Positions 45,516-55,134 are shown, counted from the first letter of the stretch. The stretch: DNA of 64,000 nucleotides from Moraxella boevrei DSM 14165 (GCF_000379845.1 NZ_KB903804.1:64328-128327), one strand, 5' to 3'. Notes: generated by a model not told the origin, from the letters alone. A program made the numbers and translations.

Positions 45516-46781
45516 ATGAATTTAACCGAATTAAAACGCAAATCCGTTGCTGAACTTATCCACATCAGCGAGAGCATGGGGCTTGAGAACATGGCTCGCA
45601 ACCGTAAACAAGATATTATTTTTGCCATTTTAAAAACCCACGCCAGAAATGGCGAAGCGATTTTTGGCGATGGCGTGCTTGAAATTTTGCCCGATGGTTT
45701 TGGTTTTTTACGGTCGGCAGAAGGTTCATATTTGGCAGGTCCTGATGATATTTATGTTAGCCCAAGCCAAATCCGCCGTTTTAACCTAAAAACAGGCGAC
45801 ACGATTGCAGGGACTATCCGCCCACCAAAAGACTCAGAGCGTTATTTTGCGTTGTTAAAGGTAAATGAAATCAATTTTGACACGCCAGACCGTTCACGGC
45901 ATAAGCTGATTTTTGAGAATTTAACACCACTTTTTCCAACTGAGCAATTAAAATTAGAACTCGGCAATGGCACCACCGAAGATTTGACAGGGCGAATTAT
46001 TGACTTAATCGCACCGATTGGTAAAGGACAACGCTCCATTATCGTTGCACCACCAAAGGCAGGTAAAACTGTGCTATTACAGTCCATCGCCCAATCTATC
46101 ACCCGCAATAATCCTGAATGTCATCTGATTGTGTTGCTGATTGACGAACGTCCTGAAGAAGTTACCGAGATGCAACGCACCGTGCGTGGCGAGGTGGTGG
46201 CATCGACCTTTGACGAACCCCCTGCTCGCCATGTTCAAGTCGCTGAAATGGTGATTGAAAAAGCCAAACGTTTGGTAGAACATAAGCAAGATGTGGTAAT
46301 TTTGTTAGACAGTATTACACGTTTGGCTCGTGCGTATAACACCGTCATTCCATCATCAGGCAAGGTATTGACAGGGGGCGTGGATGCCAATGCGTTGGAG
46401 CGTCCAAAACGCTTTTTTGGAGCAGCGAGAAATGTGGAAGAAGGCGGTAGCTTAACCATTATTTCTACCGCATTGATTGACACGGGTAGTAAAATGGATA
46501 GCGTGATTTTTGAAGAGTTTAAGGGTACGGGCAACCAAGAAATCACCCTTGAACGTGAAATTGCCGAAAAACGGGTATTCCCTGCGATTAACATCAAAAA
46601 ATCGGGTACTCGTCGTGAAGAACGTTTAATTGACGAAGCTTTACTGCGTAAAGTATGGATTTTACGCAAATTATTGCACCCAATGGACGAAATTCAAGCC
46701 ACTGAATTTTTGTTGGATAAGTTAAAAGATTCTAAAACCAATGATGAATTTTTTGAACAAATGACCAAAAAAGACAAATAG
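45516..46781 (+). CDS. rho: Transcription termination factor Rho
   Basis: Hexameric RNA-dependent ATPase/helicase that ends transcription of untranslated RNA. The 421-aa protein (E. coli 419) has an N-terminal helical and cold-shock-like RNA-binding domain ('[17 protein letters not shown]', residues 51-67), P-loop APPKAGKT (179-186), '[15 protein letters not shown]', and Q/R-loop segments up to a conserved C-terminus. No large insertion is present. A terminator follows. Confidence 0.98.
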   Translation: MNLTELKRKSVAELIHISESMGLENMARNRKQDIIFAILKTHARNGEAIFGDGVLEILPDGFGFLRSAEGSYLAGPDDIYVSPSQIRRFNLKTGDTIAGTIRPPKDSERYFALLKVNEINFDTPDRSRHKLIFENLTPLFPTEQLKLELGNGTTEDLTGRIIDLIAPIGKGQRSIIVAPPKAGKTVLLQSIAQSITRNNPECHLIVLLIDERPEEVTEMQRTVRGEVVASTFDEPPARHVQVAEMVIEKAKRLVEHKQDVVILLDSITRLARAYNTVIPSSGKVLTGGVDANALERPKRFFGAARNVEEGGSLTIISTALIDTGSKMDSVIFEEFKGTGNQEITLEREIAEKRVFPAINIKKSGTRREERLIDEALLRKVWILRKLLHPMDEIQATEFLLDKLKDSKTNDEFFEQMTKKDK

Positions 46782-46807
46782 TTAAAGCAATTTATCTCGG
46801 TTAATTT

Positions 46808-46840
46808 TAAAGCTAAGTTGAAAAACTTGGCTTTAATTTT
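46808..46840 (+). terminator. Terminator of rho
   Basis: AAAGCTAAGTT / AACTTGGCTTT arms with a GAAAA loop and trailing T's. Confidence 0.7.
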
Positions 46841-46935
46841 TAAAAAAATTAATAAAAAACAATAAAGCTCTACGATAATTTCGTTATAATAGGTGTTTTA
46901 ACCGTTTTTAAAATAACCAAAAATAAGTATTTATT

Positions 46936-48180
46936 ATGTCAAATTCTACTTTACACCTGTCAAATCCCGATACGCCACCCAATGATTATCCTGTGTTTTG
47001 GATTATGTTATTGGGTTTAATCGTGGCGGTCGGCCCGTTAACCATTGATACTTATTTGCCTGCATTACCAAGTATGGCACATGATTTTGAGGTTTCTACG
47101 GCGTTTATTGCCAATTCTGTGCCTGCGTATTTTGTTGGTTTGGTGGTCGGTCAGTTATTTTATGGTCCGTTATCTGACCGTATTGGACGCATTACGCCGT
47201 TGTACATTGGCATGACGGTATATGTGCTAGCATCGGTACTGTGTGCCACAACCGACAACGAATATGTGCTGTTCGTGGCTCGTACGGTACAGGCATTGGG
47301 GGCGTGCGTGGGGGCGGTGGTAACACGTGCAATGATACGAGACAGGTTACACCCAAAAGAAATGGCAAAGGCATTCTCGCTAATGACGCTCGTTATGGGG
47401 CTTGCACCGATTTTAGCACCATCGCTTGGGGCATTGTTGTTAAAAATCGCTGATTGGCGAGTGATTTTTTTGTTTTTGGCAGGATTTGGCGTATTAAACA
47501 TCGTATTAACCAAGTTATTTTTGCACGAAACGTTGAGCGAAGACAGACGCAATCATTTTTCCGTGTCGCAATTATTTGCCCAATATGCTGAGCTGTTAAA
47601 AGACCCAAAATTTAACTATCCTGCGATTGGGGCAGGGCTACTCATGGGCTCAATGTTCGTGTATATCAGTGCGTCGCCTGAGCTGATTATGGAAGGTTAT
47701 GGGGTGAGTGAAACCCATTTTGGTTGGATTTTTGGCATGAATGCAGGCGGATTTATTGCCTTAACGCAAGTCAATCAGTTTTTGGTTAATCGGTTTAAAT
47801 TGGTAAATTTATTACGCTTTGGGGCGTTAATTCAGGTGATTTCATCGGCCTGTTTGTTAACACTTGGGCTAATGTTTGGCACGAATGCGTGGCTGCCATT
47901 GGTGCTTGCCAGTATCTTTTTTTGTATTGCAGGGCTTGGGTTAACCCAACCGAATGCAGGGGCGATTGCGTTAACCTTCCAAAAACATCGGGCAGGTATG
48001 GCGAGTGCCTTGCAAGGTTCGTTAAATTTTATCGTGGGGATTTTTGGTGGCTTGATGTTAAACTTTTTTCCTGTCAATGCAGTGGCAAAATTGGGTTTAA
48101 CCATGTTTATTTTAATGGGCTTGGGTTGTTGGTTGGTTTGGCAAATTGATAAAAATCTTGATTTGGCAAATGTGGATTGA
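46936..48180 (+). CDS. Bcr/CflA-type multidrug efflux MFS transporter
   Basis: A 414-aa inner-membrane proton antiporter of the DHA1 family. 'GPLTIDTYLPALPSM' in helix 1 and 'YGPLSDRIGR' in the 2-3 loop are Bcr/CflA hallmarks; twelve helices can be followed. E. coli Bcr exports bicyclomycin, which inhibits Rho, so the place directly after rho is noteworthy. Substrates here are unknown. A TATAAT (46885-46890) lies 45 bp upstream of the ATG. Confidence 0.88.
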   Translation: MSNSTLHLSNPDTPPNDYPVFWIMLLGLIVAVGPLTIDTYLPALPSMAHDFEVSTAFIANSVPAYFVGLVVGQLFYGPLSDRIGRITPLYIGMTVYVLASVLCATTDNEYVLFVARTVQALGACVGAVVTRAMIRDRLHPKEMAKAFSLMTLVMGLAPILAPSLGALLLKIADWRVIFLFLAGFGVLNIVLTKLFLHETLSEDRRNHFSVSQLFAQYAELLKDPKFNYPAIGAGLLMGSMFVYISASPELIMEGYGVSETHFGWIFGMNAGGFIALTQVNQFLVNRFKLVNLLRFGALIQVISSACLLTLGLMFGTNAWLPLVLASIFFCIAGLGLTQPNAGAIALTFQKHRAGMASALQGSLNFIVGIFGGLMLNFFPVNAVAKLGLTMFILMGLGCWLVWQIDKNLDLANVD

Positions 48181-48185
48181 TGATG

Positions 48186-48216
48186 AAAAAATACCGCCAA
48201 ATTTTTGACGGTATTT
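48186..48216. terminator. Terminator between MFS and DASS genes
   Basis: AAAATACCG / CGGTATTTT arms between convergent genes, with A/T runs on both sides. Confidence 0.7.
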
Positions 48217-48249
48217 TGTAATTTTTTTAAGATGATTTTAACAAACTAA

Positions 48250-49779
48250 TTAGTAATAACCCAACACCTTCCACCATACCAAACCAACAGCAAGCCAAAC
48301 AATACAGTTAATTACGCTGATAATAAAACCTGTCTTCCACCATTCGCCAAGGGTCACAAAACCCGAACCAAAAATCACAGGGGCAGTTCCTGTGCCGTAG
48401 TGAGTGATACCCATCATAATGTTACCTGCTGCCGCCAAAATCAAAGCATATAGCATCGGCGGTGCTCCCAACGCAAGACCGACTCCGTAAAAGGCAGCAA
48501 ACATGGCGGTAATATGAGCAGTGGCACTGGCAAAGAAATAGTGTGTGTAAAGATAAATCAAGGTCAAAATCGCACACGCACCGACCCAACCCACGTCAAG
48601 ATGTCCGATGCCTGCTTGGATATTTTCAGCGAACCATTTGATTAAGCCCAATTTGTCCAAGAAAGTCGCCATCATAATCAACGCTGAGAACCAAATAATC
48701 GTATCCCATGCTGATTTTTGTTTTAACGCATCATCCCACGTCAAAACACCTGTCAACAATAACGCTGATAAACCGATAAAGGCGGTGGTGGTTGCATCTA
48801 CTTTAAACGTATCCCCAAAAATCATCGCAGGAATATTCGCCCATAAGATTAATAATAAGGCAAACACGCCAAGCATGATTTTTTCACCTTTTTTCATCGA
48901 ACCAAGTTGGGCTAAGTGTTGTTTGGCGTATTCGGTGGCGTTTGGCGTTTCTTTTAGCTCTGGCGGATAAATTTTGTAAATCACCAACGGCATGATGAAC
49001 AAGCACGCCAAGCCGGGTAAAAACATCGCCAATGCCCACGTTGTCCAACTAAGCTCAATTTCTTTGCCAGTCGCTTCAGCAACGAATTTCACGACAAGCG
49101 GGTTGGGTGCGGTGGCGGTGATAAACATCCCTGACGTAATTGGATTAGTGTTATAGTTTACCAATGCCAAATAACGCCCAACTTTTGTACGGCTTTCATC
49201 ATTCGCCCCGTTTGAGCCTAGCGACTCCGAAATCGCTTTCATAATCGGGTGAATAATCCCACCACCACGAGCAGTATTTGATGGGGTAATCGGTGCTAAC
49301 ACTGCTTCGGCAATCGCCAACGCATAGCCGATCCCGAGTGTTTTTTTACCAAAAATAGAAATAAAGTAATACCCAATGCGACTGCCCAAGCCTGTTTTGC
49401 TCAAGCCATACGAAATAATAACCGCAATACCGATAAGCCAAATCAATGAATTAGAAAAACTGGATAAAGCGTGTTTTAACGCTTCACCTGACGGATTGGC
49501 AATCGCTTTACCATTTTCACCAAGCTCAGGGACGGTCACGCCTGTCAAAGCAACCAACGCAATCGCAATGATAGAAATCGCCCCAATCGGCATCGCCTTA
49601 CCAATAATCGCCACAATCGTACCGACAAACAACGCCAATAAATGCCATGCCTGTGGTTTTACGCCGTCAGGCACAGGAATGACAAACCAAATTAATAAGG
49701 TAATCACAATCGCAATCACAGTCGGAATGGGCTTAAAACCCAAACTTATTTTGTCTTCTGTTAGATTATTCAGACTCAT
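48250..49779 (-). CDS. DASS-family anion permease (dicarboxylate/citrate type)
   Basis: A 509-aa inner-membrane transporter of the divalent anion:Na+ symporter / CitT family. Paired substrate-binding motifs are visible: 'LAPITPSNTARGGG' in the first half and 'GITHYGTGTAPV' in the second. Re-entrant hairpins and about twelve helices fit. Relatives carry 2-oxoglutarate/malate, citrate/succinate or tartrate; the specific anion is not deducible. The frame starts MSLNNLTEDKISLGFKP. Confidence 0.9.
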   Translation of the reverse strand: MSLNNLTEDKISLGFKPIPTVIAIVITLLIWFVIPVPDGVKPQAWHLLALFVGTIVAIIGKAMPIGAISIIAIALVALTGVTVPELGENGKAIANPSGEALKHALSSFSNSLIWLIGIAVIISYGLSKTGLGSRIGYYFISIFGKKTLGIGYALAIAEAVLAPITPSNTARGGGIIHPIMKAISESLGSNGANDESRTKVGRYLALVNYNTNPITSGMFITATAPNPLVVKFVAEATGKEIELSWTTWALAMFLPGLACLFIMPLVIYKIYPPELKETPNATEYAKQHLAQLGSMKKGEKIMLGVFALLLILWANIPAMIFGDTFKVDATTTAFIGLSALLLTGVLTWDDALKQKSAWDTIIWFSALIMMATFLDKLGLIKWFAENIQAGIGHLDVGWVGACAILTLIYLYTHYFFASATAHITAMFAAFYGVGLALGAPPMLYALILAAAGNIMMGITHYGTGTAPVIFGSGFVTLGEWWKTGFIISVINCIVWLAVGLVWWKVLGYY

Positions 49780-49924
49780 AAAATGCCCCAGTTCTTTTAA
49801 AAACGAATTTTATTGTTTAGTTAATCTAAAACAATGCTCAATTTTATTGTAATTTGTAACAAATTTTATCTTATCTTACCACTTTTTTATCATTGTACTA
49901 AGGGGGTAAAACAAAGTTTTTGCT

Positions 49925-49962
49925 AAAAAAAAATCCCATAACTTTTTTGTATGGGATTTTCT
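49925..49962 (-). terminator. Terminator of the yidB-like gene
   Basis: AAAATCCCATA / TATGGGATTTT arms with T's on the minus strand, 25 bp past the stop codon. Confidence 0.8.
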
Positions 49963-49986
49963 AAATCGATAAAAATGTGCAATATT

Positions 49987-50646
49987 TTAACGGATAAACT
50001 GTGAAAGTTGCGATAAAATCTCATTAATTTCGTGATTCGCTTGGGTTTCGGTATGGGTGTTGCCATTTGGGGTTAATTGGTCAAACACTTGTGGCAAGAG
50101 ATCTGCCATACCTTGACACACTTCGCCTTGGTCACAGCCTGTTTGGCTAGCGACTTGGGCGATTTGTTGTGGGTCAAATAGCTGATTGATGTCGTTTGGA
50201 TTTAACGTTTGGTTCGGTTGGTTAGCACTCATCCACGATTGAGCTTGATTACCAAAACCCATATTTTGGATTTTTGACAACGCACCGCTTAGACCACCAT
50301 TTTGTTGGATAAAACTCAACGCCAATGGTAACAACGCCACCATCATTGCATTTTTTCCGCCACCTTGACCGCCAAGCACACTACCCAAAATTTGCCCCAA
50401 TGCACCGCCTTGTGACTGCCTTGGCGATTGTTGTTGGTTGCCGTTCATCACCATGCCTGCCATGCCAATCACGTCATCCAAGCCAAAACCGTTACTCAAA
50501 TCCACGCCAGAACGTGGTTGGGCTTGGGTTTGACCGCCAAGCATGCCACCTAAACCGCCCATGCCACTGTTTCGCGGTTGTTGTTGGCTTTGACCTTGTA
50601 AGGCACTTTGTGCGACCTGAGTGATTAAACTGCCTAATAAACTCAT
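49987..50646 (-). CDS. YidB/DUF937-type protein
   Basis: A 219-aa protein with a Gly/Gln/Met-rich N-terminal half ('GMGGLGGMLGGQTQ', 'GGALGQILGSVLGGQGGG') and a C-terminal part of about 100 residues that resembles E. coli YidB ('SWMSANQPNQTLNPNDI', 'VASQTGCDQGEVCQGMADLLPQV'). The function is unknown. The start follows AGGACATCAAC. No signal peptide. Confidence 0.82.
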   Translation of the reverse strand: MSLLGSLITQVAQSALQGQSQQQPRNSGMGGLGGMLGGQTQAQPRSGVDLSNGFGLDDVIGMAGMVMNGNQQQSPRQSQGGALGQILGSVLGGQGGGKNAMMVALLPLALSFIQQNGGLSGALSKIQNMGFGNQAQSWMSANQPNQTLNPNDINQLFDPQQIAQVASQTGCDQGEVCQGMADLLPQVFDQLTPNGNTHTETQANHEINEILSQLSQFIR

Positions 50647-50802
50647 GTTGATGTCCTTAATAATATTAACCGTAAAAATGAATAAAACGCCCTTATTTTA
50701 CAATTTTTTTCACAAAAAAATAGGATAAATTTGTTAAAAAATGCTATCTTGGTAAATTTAATTTTAAAATAAATTATTTCATATTTAACTATTTTTTAAT
50801 AA

Positions 50803-51636
50803 TTATTGATAACAGATACCGAGCAACTGCCCCATTTTTACCACCGTACCATTTTGTAAGCCACCTTGCCAAGCCGTGCCTGCCGATTTTGGCAATACCA
50901 CAATCGCCGTTGAGCCTAGATAAAACCGCCCTAATTCATCGCCTTTTTTCAAGGTTAGATTATGAGTGTGGCGTTGGATTTGCTCGGAGCGTTTGAGTTT
51001 ACCTGTTGCCACGGTTTCAATCCCCGCCACAATCATCGCACCGACGAGTACCACGCAGGCTTTGCCAAATTCGGTGTCAAACACACAAACACAGCGTTCG
51101 TTGCGAGCGAACAAGTCAGGAACATTTTGCGCCGTTTCGTTATTTACCGAAAACAGTTGCCCTGGCACATAAATGGTCTCAACCAGCGTACCACTAAACG
51201 GCATATGCACACGGTGATAATTGGTCGGAGCCAGATAAATCGTGGCAAAACTGCCATCTAACATCGCTTTACCTAGCTCATGGTCGGCAAGTAGTTGGGC
51301 GATATCGTAATTTTTGCCTTTGGCTTGTAAAATTTGGTGTTGTCTAATTTGTCCAATTTGCGAAATTTTACCGTCCGCAGGGCAGATGATACCGCCGTCT
51401 TTTGCGTTAATCGGACGCATGCCTGCTTTTAGTTCACGAGTAAAAAAATCGTTAAAATTCTGGTAATCGTCCCACTGTTCTCGTTCATATTCATCTAGCT
51501 TGATACCGTAAGCGGTGGCAAAACCGTGAATAAAAAAGCGTTTCACAATCGGATGTTTACTACTGGCAAGTTTGCCTGCAAACTCGCTTAACGCTTGCTG
51601 TGGCACGATATTTTGTAAAGTGGTAAATAAACTCAT
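50803..51636 (-). CDS. psd: Phosphatidylserine decarboxylase proenzyme
   Basis: Membrane-bound enzyme that makes phosphatidylethanolamine. The 277-aa proenzyme ends in the self-cleavage site LGST, cut between Gly241 and Ser242 to leave a pyruvoyl prosthetic group on the small subunit. Other conserved segments are 'FFTRELKAGMRPI', 'CPADGKISQIG' and 'YHRVHMPFSGTL'. Catalytic His residues lie in the last one. AAAGAGAATGCC surrounds the start. Length normal. Confidence 0.96.
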   Translation of the reverse strand: MSLFTTLQNIVPQQALSEFAGKLASSKHPIVKRFFIHGFATAYGIKLDEYEREQWDDYQNFNDFFTRELKAGMRPINAKDGGIICPADGKISQIGQIRQHQILQAKGKNYDIAQLLADHELGKAMLDGSFATIYLAPTNYHRVHMPFSGTLVETIYVPGQLFSVNNETAQNVPDLFARNERCVCVFDTEFGKACVVLVGAMIVAGIETVATGKLKRSEQIQRHTHNLTLKKGDELGRFYLGSTAIVVLPKSAGTAWQGGLQNGTVVKMGQLLGICYQ

Positions 51637-51689
51637 GGCATTCTCTTTGTAAAAAAATGGTAAAAAACTATAAAAAAACTTGGGCTATT

Positions 51690-52676
51690 TTAACACACAT
51701 TTGGTGGATGCAACTGTGCATTTAACAAATGTAACATTTCATCTAAACTTTTGACACGTTTGGCGGTTTGCCACAAGATTTCAGCTTGCCGATAGCCTTG
51801 CGTCAGCATCCCTAACCATTGTTTATAGCGAGCGACTATCATGCTATCGCTTTTGGCATTGCCGTGTAAGAAGTCAATTTGTAGCCGTAACAAGTCTTGC
51901 CAAGTTAAATTTTGATAATTATTATTTTTAATTTTATTCACCAAATCTGGACGAGTAACTGCCCCACGCCCCAGCATTAAATGCGGTGTGTTGGCTTTTG
52001 CTTTGCAACGCTCGGCTTGTTCTAAGATCCAAATTTCGCCATTGGCAATTATCGGTAACGACAATTTTTGAGTTAATGGGGCGATGAGTTCCCAATAGGC
52101 AGGCGGTTTGTAGCCTTGCGTTTTGGTGCGAGCGTGGACGGTCAGCCAGCTAGCGTTGGCGGATTGCACCGCATCGCCGATTTCAGCAGTCAAAGACGTG
52201 TCTTCATAGCCCAAACGGATTTTGGCAGAAACAGGAATTTGGCTTGGCACGGCTTGACGCACGGCGTGTATGATTTGATAAACGGTTTCAGGCTCGGTCA
52301 AAAGTACCGAACCACCCCGATGATTATTTACCGTTTTGGCAGGGCAACCAAAATTCAAATCAATGGCAGGGGCGTTCAATTCACAGGCTTTCACCGCATT
52401 GTGTGCCATAAGTTCAGGGTTGCTTCCAAGCAGTTGAATATGCACAGGCGTGCCGTGTCGGGTTTTGCCTTGCAACTCGCCGTCATGCTTGAGTTCGGGA
52501 ACGTATTTGTAAAAAACGTGGGCAGGTAAGACGGTTTGGGTAACTCGGATAAATTCGCTAACCGTCCAATCATAGTTGCCAATGGACGTTAAAACCGACC
52601 GCATCACAGGGTCGGTCAAGCCTTCCATTGGAGCTAGGACGGTTTGCGGTTGAGAAAAATTGGGAATGTGTGGCAT
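51690..52676 (-). CDS. dusC: tRNA-dihydrouridine(16) synthase
   Basis: FMN enzyme that reduces U16 of tRNA. The 328-aa TIM barrel starts 'TVLAPMEGLTDPVMRS' and has the catalytic Cys in 'DLNFGCPAKTVN', 'LTVHARTKTQGY', and 'LPIIANGEIW'. The spacing and C-terminal helical domain fit DusC rather than DusA or DusB. I chose ATG 52676; a longer frame would add 15 residues. No ribosome site is obvious. Downstream of psd's neighbour on the same strand, with a 53-bp gap. Confidence 0.9.
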   Translation of the reverse strand: MPHIPNFSQPQTVLAPMEGLTDPVMRSVLTSIGNYDWTVSEFIRVTQTVLPAHVFYKYVPELKHDGELQGKTRHGTPVHIQLLGSNPELMAHNAVKACELNAPAIDLNFGCPAKTVNNHRGGSVLLTEPETVYQIIHAVRQAVPSQIPVSAKIRLGYEDTSLTAEIGDAVQSANASWLTVHARTKTQGYKPPAYWELIAPLTQKLSLPIIANGEIWILEQAERCKAKANTPHLMLGRGAVTRPDLVNKIKNNNYQNLTWQDLLRLQIDFLHGNAKSDSMIVARYKQWLGMLTQGYRQAEILWQTAKRVKSLDEMLHLLNAQLHPPNVC

Positions 52677-52743
52677 AGTTTTTGGTAAATGTTTGGTAAA
52701 GTCGCTTTTGACAAATAACAAAAAAGCGAATTATAGCATTTTT

Positions 52744-52770
52744 TTGAAATTGGTATAACTGTGTTATAAT
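52744..52770 (+). promoter_or_regulatory. Promoter with operator-like palindrome for the toxin-antitoxin operon
   Basis: TTGAAA (52744-52749) and TATAAT (52765-52770) have 15-bp spacing. TATAACTGTGTTATA (52754-52768) is a perfect inverted repeat that covers the -10 box. This is the usual place for autorepression by an antitoxin-toxin complex. Confidence 0.55.
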
Positions 52771-52797
52771 AACTTATTTATGGCAAAGGAAAATCGT

Positions 52798-53016
52798 ATG
52801 CAAACCACGCTAAAATCAGCTTTTCATCACGAGCAAACCCAAGTTCCAAAAACCATTATTGACACCTTACAACTCAAAGATGGCGAAGAAATCATTTGGC
52901 AAATCATGCCTGACGGTTTTATCACCGTTCGCACAAAAAATAGACAAATCAGCGATATTAAAGGTATTTTGCCAAAACCGACTGAAGTCATTAGCCTTGA
53001 TAACATGCGAGTGTAA
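52798..53016 (+). CDS. AbrB/MazE-type antitoxin
   Basis: A 72-aa protein with a SpoVT-AbrB swapped-hairpin DNA-binding domain: 'QVPKTIIDTLQLKDGEEIIW' (about 15-34) and a C-terminal tail that should bind the toxin. I chose ATG 52798, after AAAGGA with 8-bp spacing; an ATG 6 codons upstream contains that site. The PIN-domain gene starts 3 bp after its stop. It should repress its own operon at the palindrome upstream. VapB-like by context. Confidence 0.87.
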   Translation: MQTTLKSAFHHEQTQVPKTIIDTLQLKDGEEIIWQIMPDGFITVRTKNRQISDIKGILPKPTEVISLDNMRV

Positions 53017-53019
53017 CGC

Positions 53020-53415
53020 ATGGCGGGTTTAGACACCAATAGTTTGGTGCGTTATTTAACGCAAGACGATGTTTTACAATCTCAATTAGCCAGTGATTTA
53101 ATTGATAATGCTCAAATATCTAGTTTATTTATCCCAATTACCGTGATTTTGAAATTAGAATGGGTGTTACGCAGTCGTTATAAATTTGATAAATATCGGT
53201 TGATTGATGTTATTCAACGTTTAATTAGCATTCAATCTTTACAAATTTCCCATGAAAATGCCTTGTTAAATGCCGTTTGGCTGTATCGTAGCCATTCGGC
53301 TGATTTTGCTGATTGTTTACACACCGCACTTACCCAAGACGAAAATCAATCACCCAGGTACACTTTTGACCAAAATGCCAGTAAAATGGTGGACAATATC
53401 AATTATAATGACTAA
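53020..53415 (+). CDS. PIN-domain toxin ribonuclease (VapC-like)
   Basis: A 131-aa PIN nuclease; VapC-type toxins cut tRNA or rRNA. The four metal-binding acids are present: Asp5 (LDTN), Glu47 (KLEWV), Asp95/Asp98 (ADFADCL) and Asp117 (TFDQNA). So the gene looks intact. It forms a type II toxin-antitoxin pair with the AbrB-type gene. Its last eight bases overlap the start of the helicase gene, which is unusual for vapBC loci. Confidence 0.87.
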   Translation: MAGLDTNSLVRYLTQDDVLQSQLASDLIDNAQISSLFIPITVILKLEWVLRSRYKFDKYRLIDVIQRLISIQSLQISHENALLNAVWLYRSHSADFADCLHTALTQDENQSPRYTFDQNASKMVDNINYND

Positions 53416-54883
53416 TTACACCCCCACTGACGAACAACAACAAGCCCTAAGCACCGCCCTATCTCGCCAATCATTTAAAATCGTGGCATACGCAGGGGCA
53501 GGCAAAACCAGCACCCTAAAACTCATCGGCGATAATCTGCGTGGGCGTGGGATGTATTTGGCATTTAACAAAACCATTGCCAACGAAGCGTCGCAAAAAT
53601 TTTCTAGCCATATCAACTGTCGAACCTTTCACTCGCTCGCCTTTCGCCATACCGACCGCAATATCACCGCAAAATTACAATTACCCAGATTTTCACCGCA
53701 ACGCCTTGCCCACGATTTAGGCATTTTGCCCATTCAAGTCAAACGCCACATTGACGGTAAAAGCCAATTTGTTACCTTAACGCCTGAACGCCAAGCCAGA
53801 TTTGTCGCCGATGCCGTGAGTTATTTTTGTAGCACGCACGCCAGCTACCCTGCCCCACGCCATTTACAACTCCCTGACTGGCTATCAAAAAGCGATGCTG
53901 AGAGTTTGCAAGATAGTTTATACCCCTTTGTGGAAAAGCGTTGGCTACAGTCCATTGACCCACACCATACTGCAGGGATTGGGCATGATATTTACCTAAA
54001 ACTTTGGGCTTTATCCAATCCGATAATTCCTGCAGATTTTATTTTATTTGACGAAGCCCAAGATGCCGACCCACTGATGATGGGCATTTTAAAAAATCAG
54101 CCTAGCCAAGTGATTTTTGTCGGCGATGCTCACCAACAAATTTATGAATGGCGTGGGGCGATTAATGCCATGAAACGCCTACCATTACCACAAACTTTAT
54201 TAACACAATCGTTTCGTTTTGGTGAAAAAATTGCCGACATTGCCAACGTATTTTTAACCGCTCTACAAGAACAAGTGCCATTACGTGGCAACCCAAATAT
54301 CCAATCAACACTGGGCAAAAGTCTAGTAACAGGCAAAAAAGATGCCGTTCTTTGCCGAACCAATGCCAGTGCCATGATAAAATTGTTAACAGGCTTAAAA
54401 ATGGGGCATAAAGTCGCCCTGCAAGCGGACACCGAACGACTGCTAAAATTTAGCCAATCCGCCGAACGCCTAAAAAAAGGACAGCCTGCCTTTGGCGTGC
54501 CAGAACTCGCCTACTTTCACAACTGGCGAGAAGTGCAAGACTATGCCGAAACCAATGAAGGCAGCGACCTAAAAACCCTTGTCAGGCTCGTGGACGAACA
54601 CGGTACAGACACGCTAAACCAAGCCATTCACAGCCTAACTACCCCTGCCCAAGCCGATTATATCATCTCCACCGCCCACAAAGCCAAAGGCTTAGAATGG
54701 GGACGCGTGCAGATTGATGACGATTTTTATTATGATGTGAATAACCAAATTGTCAAAATCAGCCCAGAAGAATTACGCTTGCTCTATGTCGCCTGTACCC
54801 GTGCCAAACTTAATTTGGATATGTTTCACATCCAAGACTTGGTAAACGCCTTACAAAATGGCAATAAAGTGATTTATAATTGA
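53408..54883 (+). CDS. UvrD-like superfamily 1 DNA helicase
   Basis: A 491-aa SF1A helicase with Walker A GAGKTS (30-35), Walker B/motif II FDEAQD (Asp215-Glu216), motif III 'VGDAHQQIYEWRGA', motif IV 'LTQSFRFG', motif V 'STAHKAKGLEW' and motif VI 'LLYVACTRAKLNLDM'. It is shorter than UvrD/Rep (about 670-720 aa), so subdomains 1B/2B are reduced, and no nuclease domain follows. I chose ATG 53408, overlapping the toxin stop; the longer frame is out-of-frame antitoxin/toxin sequence. A mobile-like repeat starts right after its stop codon. Confidence 0.87.
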   Translation: MTNYTPTDEQQQALSTALSRQSFKIVAYAGAGKTSTLKLIGDNLRGRGMYLAFNKTIANEASQKFSSHINCRTFHSLAFRHTDRNITAKLQLPRFSPQRLAHDLGILPIQVKRHIDGKSQFVTLTPERQARFVADAVSYFCSTHASYPAPRHLQLPDWLSKSDAESLQDSLYPFVEKRWLQSIDPHHTAGIGHDIYLKLWALSNPIIPADFILFDEAQDADPLMMGILKNQPSQVIFVGDAHQQIYEWRGAINAMKRLPLPQTLLTQSFRFGEKIADIANVFLTALQEQVPLRGNPNIQSTLGKSLVTGKKDAVLCRTNASAMIKLLTGLKMGHKVALQADTERLLKFSQSAERLKKGQPAFGVPELAYFHNWREVQDYAETNEGSDLKTLVRLVDEHGTDTLNQAIHSLTTPAQADYIISTAHKAKGLEWGRVQIDDDFYYDVNNQIVKISPEELRLLYVACTRAKLNLDMFHIQDLVNALQNGNKVIYN

Positions 54884-55086
54884 GAACCTGTATTCACAAC
54901 CTTACGCAACTGAATGCTACTTTGAAGATATAAAACAAAAATTTGCTTTTGCATGAAAACTGGCTAAATCTTGCTTTTTTGCGTCAAAAACTTGCTTGAT
55001 AGAATGACTATCAACCTGCGTTTTTTCCTTGAAAAGCCGGCGATTTATCGCATTTTTTATCGCAAAAACGTTATAAATACAGGTTC
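54884..55086. mobile_element. MITE-like element, 203 bp
   Basis: Terminal inverted repeats of 18 bp: left GAACCTGTATTCACAACC (54884-54901), right (55069-55086) whose complement reads GAACCTGTATTTATAACG; 15 of 18 match. The element begins on the base after the helicase stop codon TGA. No transposase and no clear target duplication. The interior has a minus-strand frame with '...QVDSHSIKQVFDAKKQ', which may be a relic of transposase. It is probably a non-autonomous element; no second copy lies in the window. Confidence 0.55.
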
Positions 55087-55104
55087 TAAAATTTAAACAA
55101 TAAA

Positions 55105-55134
55105 AAAAAGCCACTTATGATAAGTGGCTTTTTA
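55105..55134 (-). terminator. Native terminator of tRNA-Glu, now detached
   Basis: AAAAAGCCACTTA-TGA-TAAGTGGCTTTTT: perfect 13-bp arms with T's. On the minus strand it lies just beyond the left att copy, so before phage integration it would have ended the tRNA-Glu transcript. The tRNA is now 8.1 kb away. Confidence 0.75.

Noticed and set aside
54917..55114. 65-aa minus-strand frame in the MITE-like element
   Set aside because: Short, crosses the element end and the tRNA terminator; at best a relic.
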